From a candidate division KSB1 bacterium (GTDB taxonomy: Bacteria; Zhuqueibacterota; Zhuqueibacteria; JANLFK01; Oleimicrobiaceae), in the NCBI GenBank assembly GCA_034506335.1, contig JAPDPR010000037.1, positions 1-39,358 of the forward strand: DNA of 39,358 bases. The letters run 5' to 3'. The notes under the pieces are model-generated. The model was not told where the DNA came from and did no database searches. It saw only the letters and a list, made by a program, of their open reading frames with translations. A program made the translations under genes and the position numbers. Within the stretch, counting starts at the first letter, position 1; each line of letters begins with the position of its first letter. This document shows positions 8,532 to 17,139 of this stretch, one piece after another.

Positions 8532-9491
8532 ATGCGCCCAGCGCGGACTCATACCCATGTAGGACAGCAAGGGGGCACCGCGGGTGTGGACTCGCGGCCC
8601 CGGATCGGGCACGTGGTGCCTTACGACTTTAGGCACCCCGGTCGTCTCACTAAGGACCAGTTGCGAGGCATCCAGACGATCCATGAAAACTTTGCCCGTG
8701 CCCTGTCCACCTACCTGACCACATTGCTGCGCATGGTGGTGGACGTCCGCTTTATGGGGGTCAACCTGTTTGCGTTTGCGGAGTTTGTCGACTCCCTGCC
8801 CGACCCGGACTGCGTGTGGGTCTTTTCCATCACTAACTTGGAAGGCAAGGGAATCATCGAGGTGAACCCGCAAATGGTGCTCCTGATCGTGGAGCGCTCG
8901 TTTGGCGGAAGCATCAAGAGTGAGTTGCCGCCGCGCCCGATTACCAGTATTGAACAACGGGTTGCAGAGCGCTCGGTTGAGCGTTTTCTCGAACTCTACC
9001 GGCAGGCTTGGGAGCGGGCCTCTTCGTTGACCATCAAGATGGAGAGTTTCGAGGCGGACCCGCGTCTGGCCCAGATTGCCTCTGCGAGCGAGAGTTGTCT
9101 TCTCTTTTCCTGGGAGGTACTGGTCAAGGAGCTGAGTTTCGGGTTGAACATCTGCTTGCCGCTGTTTGTGCTTGACCCGGTGCTTCGTCAACTTGGGACA
9201 CAAAACTGGCTCACTGTGTCCGCCAAGCGGAGCACCCCGGACACTAAGCGGCAGATCAGTGAGGTGGTTGAGAGCACCGACATGATCCTCCGGGTGTTCC
9301 TTGGGGGCACCACCGTGACCCTGAAGGAGTTGCTGGATTTCCAGGTGGGGGATGTCTTAGTTTTGGACCAGAAGATCCACGAGCCGCTCCCTATCGAAGT
9401 GAGCGGTGCCAGGGTGCTCACCGGGAGACCTGGCGTGGTGGGGCGAAAGAAGGCAGTGCAGATCGTCGATTGGACTGAACGTGAGGTGTAA
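8532..9491 (+). CDS. fliM: Flagellar motor switch protein FliM lacking the CheY-docking motif
   Basis: FliM forms the middle layer of the C-ring and transmits CheY-P binding to FliG. The 319 residues contain a CheC-like middle domain (about 45-220: YDFRHPGRLTKDQLRGIQTIHENFARALS, then VERSFGG followed by SIEQRVAERSVERFL) and a C-terminal SpoA domain (about 235-310, LGGTTVTLKELLDFQVGDVLVLDQ). The N-terminus is a His/Gly/Arg-rich tail without the usual LSQxEIDALL CheY-binding peptide. The frame upstream of ATG 8532 meets a stop at 8481-8483 and offers no alternative start that would restore it. It is 13 bases from fliL and directly upstream of the FliY/FliN gene. Confidence 0.93.
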   Translation: MRPARTHTHVGQQGGTAGVDSRPRIGHVVPYDFRHPGRLTKDQLRGIQTIHENFARALSTYLTTLLRMVVDVRFMGVNLFAFAEFVDSLPDPDCVWVFSITNLEGKGIIEVNPQMVLLIVERSFGGSIKSELPPRPITSIEQRVAERSVERFLELYRQAWERASSLTIKMESFEADPRLAQIASASESCLLFSWEVLVKELSFGLNICLPLFVLDPVLRQLGTQNWLTVSAKRSTPDTKRQISEVVESTDMILRVFLGGTTVTLKELLDFQVGDVLVLDQKIHEPLPIEVSGARVLTGRPGVVGRKKAVQIVDWTEREV

Positions 9492-9495
9492 TGGC

Positions 9496-10407
9496 ATGAA
9501 CGCACGAGAAGCTGCACTCAGGGATGTACTTGACCTCCTGGTGGATGCCGCAAACAAACAGTTATCTGCCATCAGCAGCGTGCCGGTGGAGACGAGGGTG
9601 AGCGAGGTGGGACCTTTTGTGGTTCGCACTCTTCGCAGCGCCATTCCGGGGCCGCACGCAGCCATCCAGGTCGGGTGGGCAGGAGAAGAGTTGGGCGCGC
9701 TGGGGCTGGTGGATCGTCAATTCATGCTCCAGGCGGCCGGGCTCATTGCTGGCAAGGAGGCTCCATTAACTGTGTCCGATAGAGGCGACCTTGCCGAGTT
9801 AGAGGGGATGATACGGCTCTCCTTGGATGCGCTGGCAGAGGCGTGGCACCAACACTCCGGCCGGGAAGGCGAATTCGGGAACCTGAAGCTCGACTATGAG
9901 AGCAGCCTGGATGTGAGCCCTTTGACCGGGTTCGAAATGGCGCTGCTCGACGTGACCGTGGGCCAGCTCGCCTCGCGGATTGTTGTCCTGATTTCGCCTT
10001 CTCTGGTGGCGGACCTGATTGGAGATAACCAGACGGAAGGGTTTCCCTCGGAACAGGGCGATGCGGGAGAGGTGCACGTACGCCCGGGCGTGTTCCCTGC
10101 CCTCGAAGAACAAAGCTATGCTGTGGGCGGCACGCGCAGCCTGGATCTGCTCATGGACATTGAGCTGCCGGTGTCCGTGGAGCTAGGACGCGTGAACATG
10201 ACCATTCGAAGTATCCTTGGGCTGGGCCCAGGGGCAGTTGTGGAGCTGGACAAATTCTCCGGAGAGCCGGTGGACCTGCTCGTGAACAACAAAAAGTTCG
10301 CCGAGGGGGAAGTGGTGGTAGTGGATCAGAATTTTGGGGTGCGGATCACCGCGCTGGTGGGCGCAAGTGAGCGTTTGAACGCGGCACGAGAAGGGAGGCC
10401 CGAATGA
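9496..10407 (+). CDS. fliY: Flagellar motor switch protein, FliY-like long FliN
   Basis: This is the outer C-ring switch component. The C-terminal ~75 residues are a clear FliN/SpoA domain (DLLMDIELPVSVELGRVNMT, LGLGPGAVVELDKFSGEPVDLLVN, GEVVVVDQNFGVRI). At 303 residues it is more than twice the length of FliN. The N-terminal ~200 residues look like the CheC-type half of FliY. However, the segment aligning with the phosphatase motif (usually EIGN) reads ELEG at about residue 100, so CheY-P phosphatase activity is doubtful. ATG 9496 follows GAGGTG at 9483-9488; a longer frame beginning at 9406 would overlap fliM and is not supported. Its end overlaps fliO (ATGA at 10404). It could equally be called fliN. 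Confidence 0.85.
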   Translation: MNAREAALRDVLDLLVDAANKQLSAISSVPVETRVSEVGPFVVRTLRSAIPGPHAAIQVGWAGEELGALGLVDRQFMLQAAGLIAGKEAPLTVSDRGDLAELEGMIRLSLDALAEAWHQHSGREGEFGNLKLDYESSLDVSPLTGFEMALLDVTVGQLASRIVVLISPSLVADLIGDNQTEGFPSEQGDAGEVHVRPGVFPALEEQSYAVGGTRSLDLLMDIELPVSVELGRVNMTIRSILGLGPGAVVELDKFSGEPVDLLVNNKKFAEGEVVVVDQNFGVRITALVGASERLNAAREGRPE

Positions 10408-10925
10408 TACGCCAGCAGTGGCGCCGTCATCGCCGGGCACTTCTTGCTGTGGCTGGACTTGTAGCGATGACGGCGCTAGCAGTGGTCGCTTTCGACGTGT
10501 TCCCCTCCTCTGGCGCTCCGTCGCAAACCGGGGCGGGGGGAGTTGGTCTACGCACGTCTGAACCTGGCGCCGGGACGTTGCTCATGCGCATGTTTCTCGC
10601 TTTGGCAGCGGTGGTGGCGCTCATCTGGGCTGGCGCCTACTTCCTGCGGCGGTACTCAGGCCGTGGCGGCAATGGTATGCAAACGGCCCAGCTGCGCGTA
10701 GTGGGGTGGACCCTATTGGGCCCAAAGCGAGCGCTGTACGCCGTGCTCGCCGCTGACCGCGTGCTGATCCTCGGCGTAACCGATTCGCAGATTACCTTGC
10801 TGAGCGAAATCCAGGAGCCTGAACGCGTCGCAGCGTTTGCTTCTTCGAGCAAGGAATCTGGAGGTCACTCCTTTGCGGCCTATCTCAACGGTCTGCTGAA
10901 AGGAGGCGGCGTTCATGCGTCCTAA
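10404..10925 (+). CDS. fliO: Flagellar export apparatus protein FliO
   Basis: FliO assists assembly of the FliP ring of the export gate. The 173-residue protein has an N-terminal hydrophobic stretch (about residues 12-32, signal anchor), a Gly/Ser-rich periplasmic linker and a second membrane helix (about 59-78, FLALAAVVALIWAGAYFLRRY). A small cytoplasmic domain follows, with LRVVGWTLLGPKRALYAVLAADRVLILGVTDSQITLLSEI, typical of FliO. The family is poorly conserved, so position immediately before fliP is strong support. It overlaps the upstream gene by ATGA and the downstream gene by 11 bases. Confidence 0.88.
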   Translation: MIRQQWRRHRRALLAVAGLVAMTALAVVAFDVFPSSGAPSQTGAGGVGLRTSEPGAGTLLMRMFLALAAVVALIWAGAYFLRRYSGRGGNGMQTAQLRVVGWTLLGPKRALYAVLAADRVLILGVTDSQITLLSEIQEPERVAAFASSSKESGGHSFAAYLNGLLKGGGVHAS

Positions 10926-11703
10926 GAGGAAAGTATCGCGTACGAGATCCCGGCGCCGCCTTGCGATAGCCACTGTGGCACTGCTTACAATGTGCATCCT
11001 CGCGGCGGGTGTAGCTGCCCAAGACCTCGGCATTCCGAAGCTCTCGGTCACGTTGGACCGTGCGCAGAAGCCGGGAGAGGTGGCTGTTTCCCTGCAGATT
11101 CTTCTCTTTCTCACGCTCCTTTCGTTGGCGCCAGCCTTTGTGATCATGGTGACTTCTTTCACCCGTATCGTGGTGATTCTCTCATTCTTGCGCCATGCGC
11201 TGGGAACTCAGCAGGCACCGCCTACGCAGATCCTGGTCGGACTAGCTCTTTTCCTCACGGTGTTCATCATGAGTCCGGTGTGGAACGACATCAACAGGGA
11301 TGCGCTCCAGCCCTATATGCGCGGGGAGCTGTCCCAAAAGGAGGCTTTCGGCAAAGCAGTGGAGCCCCTTCGGCAGTTCATGTTCCGGCAGACGCGGGAA
11401 AAGGACCTGGCCCTCTTTGTCAACCTGGCCAAAATGGGCAAGCCGGACAGCCGCGACCAGGTGCCCACCCATGTGCTGATCCCGGCGTTCGTCATTAGCG
11501 AGCTGCGCATTGCGTTCCAGATCGGTTTTCTCCTGTACGTTCCGTTTCTCCTTTTGGACTTGGTGATCTCCAGTCTCCTGATGTCGATGGGGATGCTGAT
11601 GCTGCCGCCAGCCATGATATCGCTGCCGTTCAAGCTCCTCCTATTTGTGCTGGTGGATGGTTGGAACCTCATCGTCGGCTCCATAGTGGCGGGATTTGTA
11701 TAG
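10915..11703 (+). CDS. fliP: Flagellar export gate protein FliP
   Basis: FliP is the main ring subunit of the FliPQR export gate. The 262-residue product begins with a basic signal peptide (about residues 1-36, cleavage expected after AAGVAA), then membrane segments at about 62-84 and 93-122 carrying MVTSFTRIVVILSFLRHALG and PPTQILVGLALFLTVFIMSP. After a periplasmic loop, the C-terminal region FVISELRIAFQIGFLLYVPF and SSLLMSMGMLMLPPAMISLP is nearly invariant in the family. The start overlaps the end of fliO. Length and motif content are normal. Confidence 0.97.
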   Translation: MRPKRKVSRTRSRRRLAIATVALLTMCILAAGVAAQDLGIPKLSVTLDRAQKPGEVAVSLQILLFLTLLSLAPAFVIMVTSFTRIVVILSFLRHALGTQQAPPTQILVGLALFLTVFIMSPVWNDINRDALQPYMRGELSQKEAFGKAVEPLRQFMFRQTREKDLALFVNLAKMGKPDSRDQVPTHVLIPAFVISELRIAFQIGFLLYVPFLLLDLVISSLLMSMGMLMLPPAMISLPFKLLLFVLVDGWNLIVGSIVAGFV

Positions 11704-11716
11704 AGGAGATGCCTAC

Positions 11717-11986
11717 ATGACGGAAGAGTACGTGTTGCACATAGCGTATCAGATGTTTTATACAGCGCTGCTTTTGGCTGCGCCCGTGTTACTAGCCGGC
11801 TTGATTGTTGGCGTCGTAGTGGGTATGCTGCAGGCAGTGACGCAGGTGCACGAGATGACCCTCACCTTCGTGCCGAAGATTATCGCAGCGGTGGTTGCGC
11901 TGATCGTCTTCATGCCGTGGATGCTGCGCACGCTGATAAGCTTCACCGTGCGCCTGTACAGTCAGCTGCCAATGATGAGCAGGTAG
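11717..11986 (+). CDS. fliQ: Flagellar export gate protein FliQ
   Basis: FliQ is a small two-helix membrane subunit of the export gate. The product is 89 residues, the usual family length, with helices at about residues 15-40 and 53-78. Conserved features are the LLAAPVLLAGLIVGVVVGML segment and QAVTQVHEMTLTFVPKI. ATG 11717 follows AGAGGAGA at 11702-11709; an in-frame TTG at 11696 is rejected as too long for the family. It lies 13 bases after fliP and 8 bases before fliR. Confidence 0.95.
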   Translation: MTEEYVLHIAYQMFYTALLLAAPVLLAGLIVGVVVGMLQAVTQVHEMTLTFVPKIIAAVVALIVFMPWMLRTLISFTVRLYSQLPMMSR

Positions 11987-11994
11987 GAGGGTCA

Positions 11995-12765
11995 ATGCTG
12001 GGGCTCAAGCTGGGTGAACTGCTCGTCGGTTTCGTGGCCCTGGCGCGCATCGCCACGGTGGTGGCGCTCTACCCTGTCTTTGGCCACCAGAATGTGCCCC
12101 CGGCAACCAAGATCGGCCTTTCGCTTTTCTTGACCGCGGTGCTTTTCCCGGTGTTGCGGGGGCTGCAAGTGGAGTTGCCGACACAGGTCATGCCACTGCT
12201 CCTTGTGCTTGCCAAGGAGGTGCTCATCGGTATGTGCATCGGTTTTGTGGCGGCAATGGTATTTGCTGGTGTGGAGTTGGGTGGCAGTTTGGTGGGCATG
12301 GAGATGGGCATGGCCATCGTGACGACTGCCGATCCGCAGACGCGAGAACAGGCCTCGTTAATCGGGCAGGCGCAACAACTTGTGGCCTTGCTCCTTTTTC
12401 TGGCCATCGACGGGCACCACTTTCTGCTGCGAGCCCTAGCCCACAGTTTCGAGTCGGTGCCCCTTTTAGGAGGATCGTTGTCAGGAGGACTGGTGGAGAA
12501 AGTGGTGAGGATGGCTGGTGCCATCTTTAGCGCTGGTGTGCGCATCAGTGCTCCTGGCATTGTGGCTTTGTTGCTCACCAGTGTGGCGTTAGGGGTGCTG
12601 GCTCGCACCGTGCCCCAGATGAACGTGTTTTTCGCCGCCTTGCCGGCAAATATTGCCATAGGGTTGTTAGTACTTGCGCTTTCAATGCCCGTGTTTGCAC
12701 TGGCGTGCAAAAAGCTCTTCTCCGAACTCCAGGTGGACCTGATGGGTCTGCTCAGATTGATGTGA
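11995..12765 (+). CDS. fliR: Flagellar export gate protein FliR
   Basis: FliR completes the FliPQR gate. The 256-residue protein is highly hydrophobic with about six membrane segments. Family features include the FVALARIATVVALYPVFG start, a VLIGMCIGFVAAMVFAGVELGG segment, the ASLIGQAQQLVALLLFLAIDGHH stretch, and VALGVLARTVPQMNVF near the C-terminus. ATG 11995 is chosen because TAGGAGGGT at 11984-11992 precedes it; an in-frame upstream ATG at 11917 lies within fliQ. Followed 13 bases later by flhB, the standard order. Confidence 0.96.
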   Translation: MLGLKLGELLVGFVALARIATVVALYPVFGHQNVPPATKIGLSLFLTAVLFPVLRGLQVELPTQVMPLLLVLAKEVLIGMCIGFVAAMVFAGVELGGSLVGMEMGMAIVTTADPQTREQASLIGQAQQLVALLLFLAIDGHHFLLRALAHSFESVPLLGGSLSGGLVEKVVRMAGAIFSAGVRISAPGIVALLLTSVALGVLARTVPQMNVFFAALPANIAIGLLVLALSMPVFALACKKLFSELQVDLMGLLRLM

Positions 12766-12778
12766 GCTGGATAGTGCT

Positions 12779-13873
12779 ATGCCCGAATGGTCTTATCAAG
12801 ACAGGACAGAACCCGCAACTCCTAAGCGGCGGCGCGAGGCCCGCGAGAAGGGCAACGTACCTCGCAGTGTGGAGGTGAATTCGGCCCTTTTGCTCCTCAC
12901 TGCCTGCGGTGCACTCTGGGTCAGCGGCGGTCTTCTTGTGGGTGGGTTCGCGCGCACGGCTCGTGCGATATTTGGGGGTATGGCTCACATCGAGCTGACT
13001 GTGGACTCTTTGCCTGGGCAGGCCATGGCTGCAGCCGGCCTCGTGTTCACGATGATGGCTCCCTTGGTGCTGGCACTGATGGTAATCGGCCTTTTGGCAA
13101 ATGCATTACAAGGGGGGTTGGTGATCTCGGCGGAACCGCTGACTCCCCGGCTGAGCAAGATCAGCCCAGTGCGCGGGCTGCAGAGGATTTTTTCCACTCG
13201 CTCGCTGGTGGAGCTAGCCAAAGGGGTGTTCAAGCTGGTTGTAGTCGGGCTAATTGCCTTTGCTACTGTTCGCGCACATTTTCGCGAGTTCTTTCCGCTC
13301 GTGGAGCAGGGCGCGGGGCAGATCTTAGGCTTTGCCGCGCGAACGGGATTCGACGTGCTGTTCCGGAGCGCCCTTGCGCTGCTGGTCATGGCAGTGTTCG
13401 ACTTTGCCTACCAGCGATACGAATGGGAGAGACAGCTGCGCATGACCAAGGAGGAGGTCAAGGAAGAGTACCGGCAGACCGAGGGCGATCCGTTAGTGCG
13501 GGCGCGGATTCGCAGTCTGATGCGCGAAAGGAGCCGCCGGCGCATGATGGCCAGCGTGCCACAAGCGGATGTGGTCATCACCAACCCCGTGCACGTGGCG
13601 GTGGCACTCATGTACCGCGTGCATGAAATGGCTGCACCAAAGGTGGTGGCAAAGGGGGCGCGCCGCATCGCCGAGCGCATCAAAGAAGTTGCTCGCCAAC
13701 ACGATATCCCCATCGTGGAGAACCCCTGGCTTGCTCAAATGCTTTTCAAGAAGACCGCCGTGGGACAGGAGATTCCGTTGGAGCTTTACCAGGCGGTGGC
13801 GGAGATCTTGGCATATGTCTATCGCCTCAAGAGCGGCCTTTACAAGCGAGCTTATGGCAAGCAAACCCTTTAG
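12779..13873 (+). CDS. flhB: Flagellar export switch protein FlhB with NPVH cleavage motif
   Basis: FlhB is the export-gate protein that changes substrate specificity from hook to filament. The 364-residue protein starts with the usual EPATPKRRREAREKGNVPRS segment and has four membrane helices between about residues 30 and 215. A conserved RYEWERQLRMTKEEVKEEYRQTEGDP linker follows, then the C-terminal cytoplasmic domain. The self-cleavage motif, normally NPTH, reads NPVH at residues 269-272 (codons from 13583), so the threonine is replaced while Asn269, Pro270 and His272 remain. The C-terminal part (VENPWLAQMLFKK, YQAVAEILAYVYRL) is normal. It precedes flhA by 13 bases. Confidence 0.96.
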   Translation: MPEWSYQDRTEPATPKRRREAREKGNVPRSVEVNSALLLLTACGALWVSGGLLVGGFARTARAIFGGMAHIELTVDSLPGQAMAAAGLVFTMMAPLVLALMVIGLLANALQGGLVISAEPLTPRLSKISPVRGLQRIFSTRSLVELAKGVFKLVVVGLIAFATVRAHFREFFPLVEQGAGQILGFAARTGFDVLFRSALALLVMAVFDFAYQRYEWERQLRMTKEEVKEEYRQTEGDPLVRARIRSLMRERSRRRMMASVPQADVVITNPVHVAVALMYRVHEMAAPKVVAKGARRIAERIKEVARQHDIPIVENPWLAQMLFKKTAVGQEIPLELYQAVAEILAYVYRLKSGLYKRAYGKQTL

Positions 13874-13886
13874 GAGGCGCCTGTAG

Positions 13887-15983
13887 ATGGCGGTCAATCG
13901 GTACTTCGGGAGCAACGGCGACATCATTTTGGCTGTGGGGGTGATCGTCATCCTTATCGTGATGATCTTTCCCATGCCTACGCAGCTCATGGACTTTCTG
14001 CTGGCGATGAACATCGCCCTGTCGCTGACCATTCTCCTGGTGTCGATGTACATTACCCAGCCGCTGCAATTTTCAGTATTCCCTGGCTTGTTGCTCGTCG
14101 TCACGCTTTTCCGCCTCTCCCTTAACGTGGCCACCACGCGACTGATTTTGGGCAACGCCTTTGCAGGACACGTTGTTTCTGCATTCGGCAGCTTCGTAGT
14201 GAAGGGGAACTATGTTGTCGGCCTCATCATCTTCCTGATCCTGGTCATCATCAACTTTGTGGTCATCACAAAGGGCGCGGGGCGAATCGCAGAGGTGGCC
14301 GCGCGGTTTACGTTGGATGCCATGCCCGGCAGGCAGATGGCTGTGGACGCCGATCTGAACGCTGGGCTCATCGATGAAGCAGAGGCGCGGCGACGCCGGG
14401 AGGAAATTAGCCGCCAAGCCGATTTCTACGGGGCAATGGACGGTGCGAGCAAATTCGTGCGCGGTGATGCAGTGGCGGGCCTAGTGATCACCTCCCTGAA
14501 CATCGTGGGCGGCATCATTATCGGCTTGGCGCAAATGAAGATGAGCATCGGCGAGGCGTTGCGCACCTACACTGTGCTGACCGTGGGCGATGGTCTGGTG
14601 TCGCAGATTCCTGCGCTCATAATCTCCACTGCCGCCGGCATTGTCGTCACCCGTACTGCGTCTGAGTCGAATCTGGGGCGAGAGGTGCTCTCCCAAGTCT
14701 TTGCGAACCCCAGGGCCATTTTCGTCACCTCAGGCGTGCTCCTGTTCTTGGCAGTAGCCCCAGGGCTTCCTACCATTCCCTTTCTCCTCATGGCCGCAGC
14801 CACCGGATTCATCGGGTATCGTGTGAGCACCGCCCAAAGGCAGGCACAGGAGGAGGCGACGCAGACCAAAAAGCCCGTGGAGCCAGAGAAGGAGGTGGAA
14901 GAGTACCTGCGGATTGACCCACTGGAGCTGGAGATCGGGTACAGCCTCATTCCCTTGGTTGATCCGGAACAAGGTGGCGACATCTTGAATCGCATTACTC
15001 AGATGCGGAAGCAGTTCGCCATGGAAGTTGGCATGGTCCTGCCGCCCATTAGGATCCGCGACAACATTCAGCTCAAGCCCACCCAGTATGTGATCAAGGT
15101 GCGAGGGGAGGAGGTCGCTCGGCACGAGCTGATGCTGAGCCGGTTGTTGGCACTAAACCCCGGCACTGCCACCGAGGAGATCGAGGGCATAAAGACGGTG
15201 GAACCCGCCTTTGGGCTGAAGGCCAAATGGATCGAACCTTCTAAACGAGAACAGGCAGAGGTGGCGGGCTACACCGTGGTGGAACCGGCCGCCGTGCTCA
15301 TTACGCACATGATGGAGGTGCTGCGCGCGCAGGCTCACCGCATCCTCGGGCGGCAAGAGGTCAAAAACCTGCTGGACACGCTCAAGAAAGACCACCCGGC
15401 GGTAGTTGAGGACCTTGTGCCGAATCAGCTCAGTTTGGGCACCGTCGAAAGGGTCTTGCAGAACTTGCTAAAAGAAGGGGTCCCCATTCGCGATCTGGTC
15501 ACCATCTTGGAGACGTTGGCTGATTATGCGCCAGTGGTGAAGGACGTGGATACCTTGACCGAGCTTGTGCGGCAGAGTCTCGGGCATGTCATCGCCAAGC
15601 GCTGCCAGGACGAAGATGGTGTCGTGCGCGCCATCACCCTCGACCCCGAGATCGACGAGCTCATTAGGAAGATGAGCGAGGAGGTCAAGCGCGCCGGAGT
15701 CGTGGATGTGGGGACCGGCGTGGTTCTGCCGCCCCACACCCTCCAACAGCTTTATCGCGCCATCACTGCTGAAGTCGAGAGAGTGGCGAAGGAAGGGCGG
15801 CAACCGATTATCATCACCTCGCCGCAAACGCGCATGCATTTCCGCAGACTCATCGAGCCGGTTCTGTCCAATGTGACCGTCATCTCCTTTGGCGAGCTCC
15901 CGGCCTCGGTGAATGTGGAGTCGATCGGGATAGTGAGGCTAACGCATGATCGTGAAGCGGTATCGAGCTCGGTCGGTGCATAA
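13887..15983 (+). CDS. flhA: Flagellar export apparatus protein FlhA
   Basis: FlhA is the large export-gate protein that forms the cytoplasmic nonameric ring and uses the proton motive force. The 698-residue product has an N-terminal membrane half (about residues 12-315, 7-8 helices) and a cytoplasmic half. The signature loop is fully conserved: AGRIAEVAARFTLDAMPG, MAVDADLNAGLIDEAEAR and FYGAMDGASKFVRGDAVAG. The C-terminal docking domain contains LVEDLVPNQLSLG-type and VPIRDLVTILETLADYAP segments. ATG 13887 follows TAGGAGG at 13871-13877. The 3' end overlaps flhF by 38 bases, indicating coupled translation. Confidence 0.97.
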   Translation: MAVNRYFGSNGDIILAVGVIVILIVMIFPMPTQLMDFLLAMNIALSLTILLVSMYITQPLQFSVFPGLLLVVTLFRLSLNVATTRLILGNAFAGHVVSAFGSFVVKGNYVVGLIIFLILVIINFVVITKGAGRIAEVAARFTLDAMPGRQMAVDADLNAGLIDEAEARRRREEISRQADFYGAMDGASKFVRGDAVAGLVITSLNIVGGIIIGLAQMKMSIGEALRTYTVLTVGDGLVSQIPALIISTAAGIVVTRTASESNLGREVLSQVFANPRAIFVTSGVLLFLAVAPGLPTIPFLLMAAATGFIGYRVSTAQRQAQEEATQTKKPVEPEKEVEEYLRIDPLELEIGYSLIPLVDPEQGGDILNRITQMRKQFAMEVGMVLPPIRIRDNIQLKPTQYVIKVRGEEVARHELMLSRLLALNPGTATEEIEGIKTVEPAFGLKAKWIEPSKREQAEVAGYTVVEPAAVLITHMMEVLRAQAHRILGRQEVKNLLDTLKKDHPAVVEDLVPNQLSLGTVERVLQNLLKEGVPIRDLVTILETLADYAPVVKDVDTLTELVRQSLGHVIAKRCQDEDGVVRAITLDPEIDELIRKMSEEVKRAGVVDVGTGVVLPPHTLQQLYRAITAEVERVAKEGRQPIIITSPQTRMHFRRLIEPVLSNVTVISFGELPASVNVESIGIVRLTHDREAVSSSVGA

Positions 15984-17136
15984 GGCGCTGGCCCAGGTTA
16001 AGGCAGAACTGGGCGAGAATGCCGTCATTCTGAAGACCTACAAGGTGCCGAAGCAGGGCATTCTTTCCTGTTTGCAGCCGGAAGAAGTGGAGGTGGTGGC
16101 TGCTTTGGAGGATGCCGTGTCTCCGGCTGACCAAGAGAGGGGGAAAACGACAGCGGGGCGGAGCAGAGGGTACGCAGAGAGGGGTGGCCTTGACCGCTTT
16201 GTGTCTTTTTCTGGGGTGTCGGCTCTCACGCGCGAGGAAGGGGAATCGGGGGACGGTAAGCGTACAGGAATCCAGGAAACGGAAGAAAAGCCGGCGGCTG
16301 CTCGAGATTGCACTGGGCAGAGAGGCTCGGTCTCTGCGCTGCCCACGCCGCTGGGCCCGCTCTTGGAAAAGGAGCGCACGGCCTTGCTCAAGAGTGGGAT
16401 CAACCCCAGACTTGCGGCGCAGCTGGTGCGCACTGCCGCCTATGCTCTGGGCGGGGACGAACCTGCCAGCAGCGAACGCCTCCGAGAGCGCGTCCTGCTG
16501 CAGATCGCCGGACTAATCCGGACGGCGGGGCCTCTGCACTGCCGGGACGGCACGCCCAAGGTGGTCGCTTTCGTGGGCCCAACCGGCGTTGGCAAGACCA
16601 CCACTCTGGCCAAGTTGGCGGTGAGCGGCAAGTACCACTACAAGAAGAAAATCGCACTCATCTCGGCCGACACCTATCGCATGGCGGCGTTGGAGCACCT
16701 GAACACCTTTGCGGGTATCGCCCAGCTACCAATGAGCGCTGTGTATACGCCGGAAGAGCTTCGGGCGGCCATCGAGGCCCATAAGGATTGCGATCTGATT
16801 CTGATCGATACCGCCGGCAGAGGGCAAAAGGATGAAGAGCACATCGCCGAGCTCAAGCAGATCTTGCGGGCAGCAGCGCGGGTAGAGGTGCACCTGGTGC
16901 TGCCAGCAAACATGAAGGGTTCGGACCTGGTGGCCATGGCGAGGCGGTTCGATGTCTTGCCCGTTCACAACTTGATCGTGAGCAAAGTGGATGAGACGCG
17001 GACGCTCGGCTCATTGCTCAACGTCCTGGATAAGATTGGCAAGCCCATTTCCTACGTGACCACTGGACAGAGCATTCCCGAAGACATTGAGCTGGCCAAT
17101 CCTCACCGCTTGGCCAGGATGATGGTGAGGTATTGA
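15946..17136 (+). CDS. flhF: Signal-recognition-particle-type GTPase FlhF
   Basis: FlhF is an SRP-family GTPase that sets the site and number of flagella. The 396-residue product has the FlhF B domain (MIVKRYRARSVHKALAQVKAELGENAVILKT), a variable linker, an N-type helical region, and a G domain. The G domain has the P-loop GPTGVGKTTTLAKLA at about residues 211-225, ADTYRMAALEHL near 242, DTAGRGQKDEE near 287 and SKVDETRTLGSLLN near 345. All nucleotide-binding motifs appear intact. Its start lies inside the end of flhA, and flhG follows by 3 bases. Confidence 0.95.
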   Translation: MIVKRYRARSVHKALAQVKAELGENAVILKTYKVPKQGILSCLQPEEVEVVAALEDAVSPADQERGKTTAGRSRGYAERGGLDRFVSFSGVSALTREEGESGDGKRTGIQETEEKPAAARDCTGQRGSVSALPTPLGPLLEKERTALLKSGINPRLAAQLVRTAAYALGGDEPASSERLRERVLLQIAGLIRTAGPLHCRDGTPKVVAFVGPTGVGKTTTLAKLAVSGKYHYKKKIALISADTYRMAALEHLNTFAGIAQLPMSAVYTPEELRAAIEAHKDCDLILIDTAGRGQKDEEHIAELKQILRAAARVEVHLVLPANMKGSDLVAMARRFDVLPVHNLIVSKVDETRTLGSLLNVLDKIGKPISYVTTGQSIPEDIELANPHRLARMMVRY

Positions 17137-17139
17137 GGT

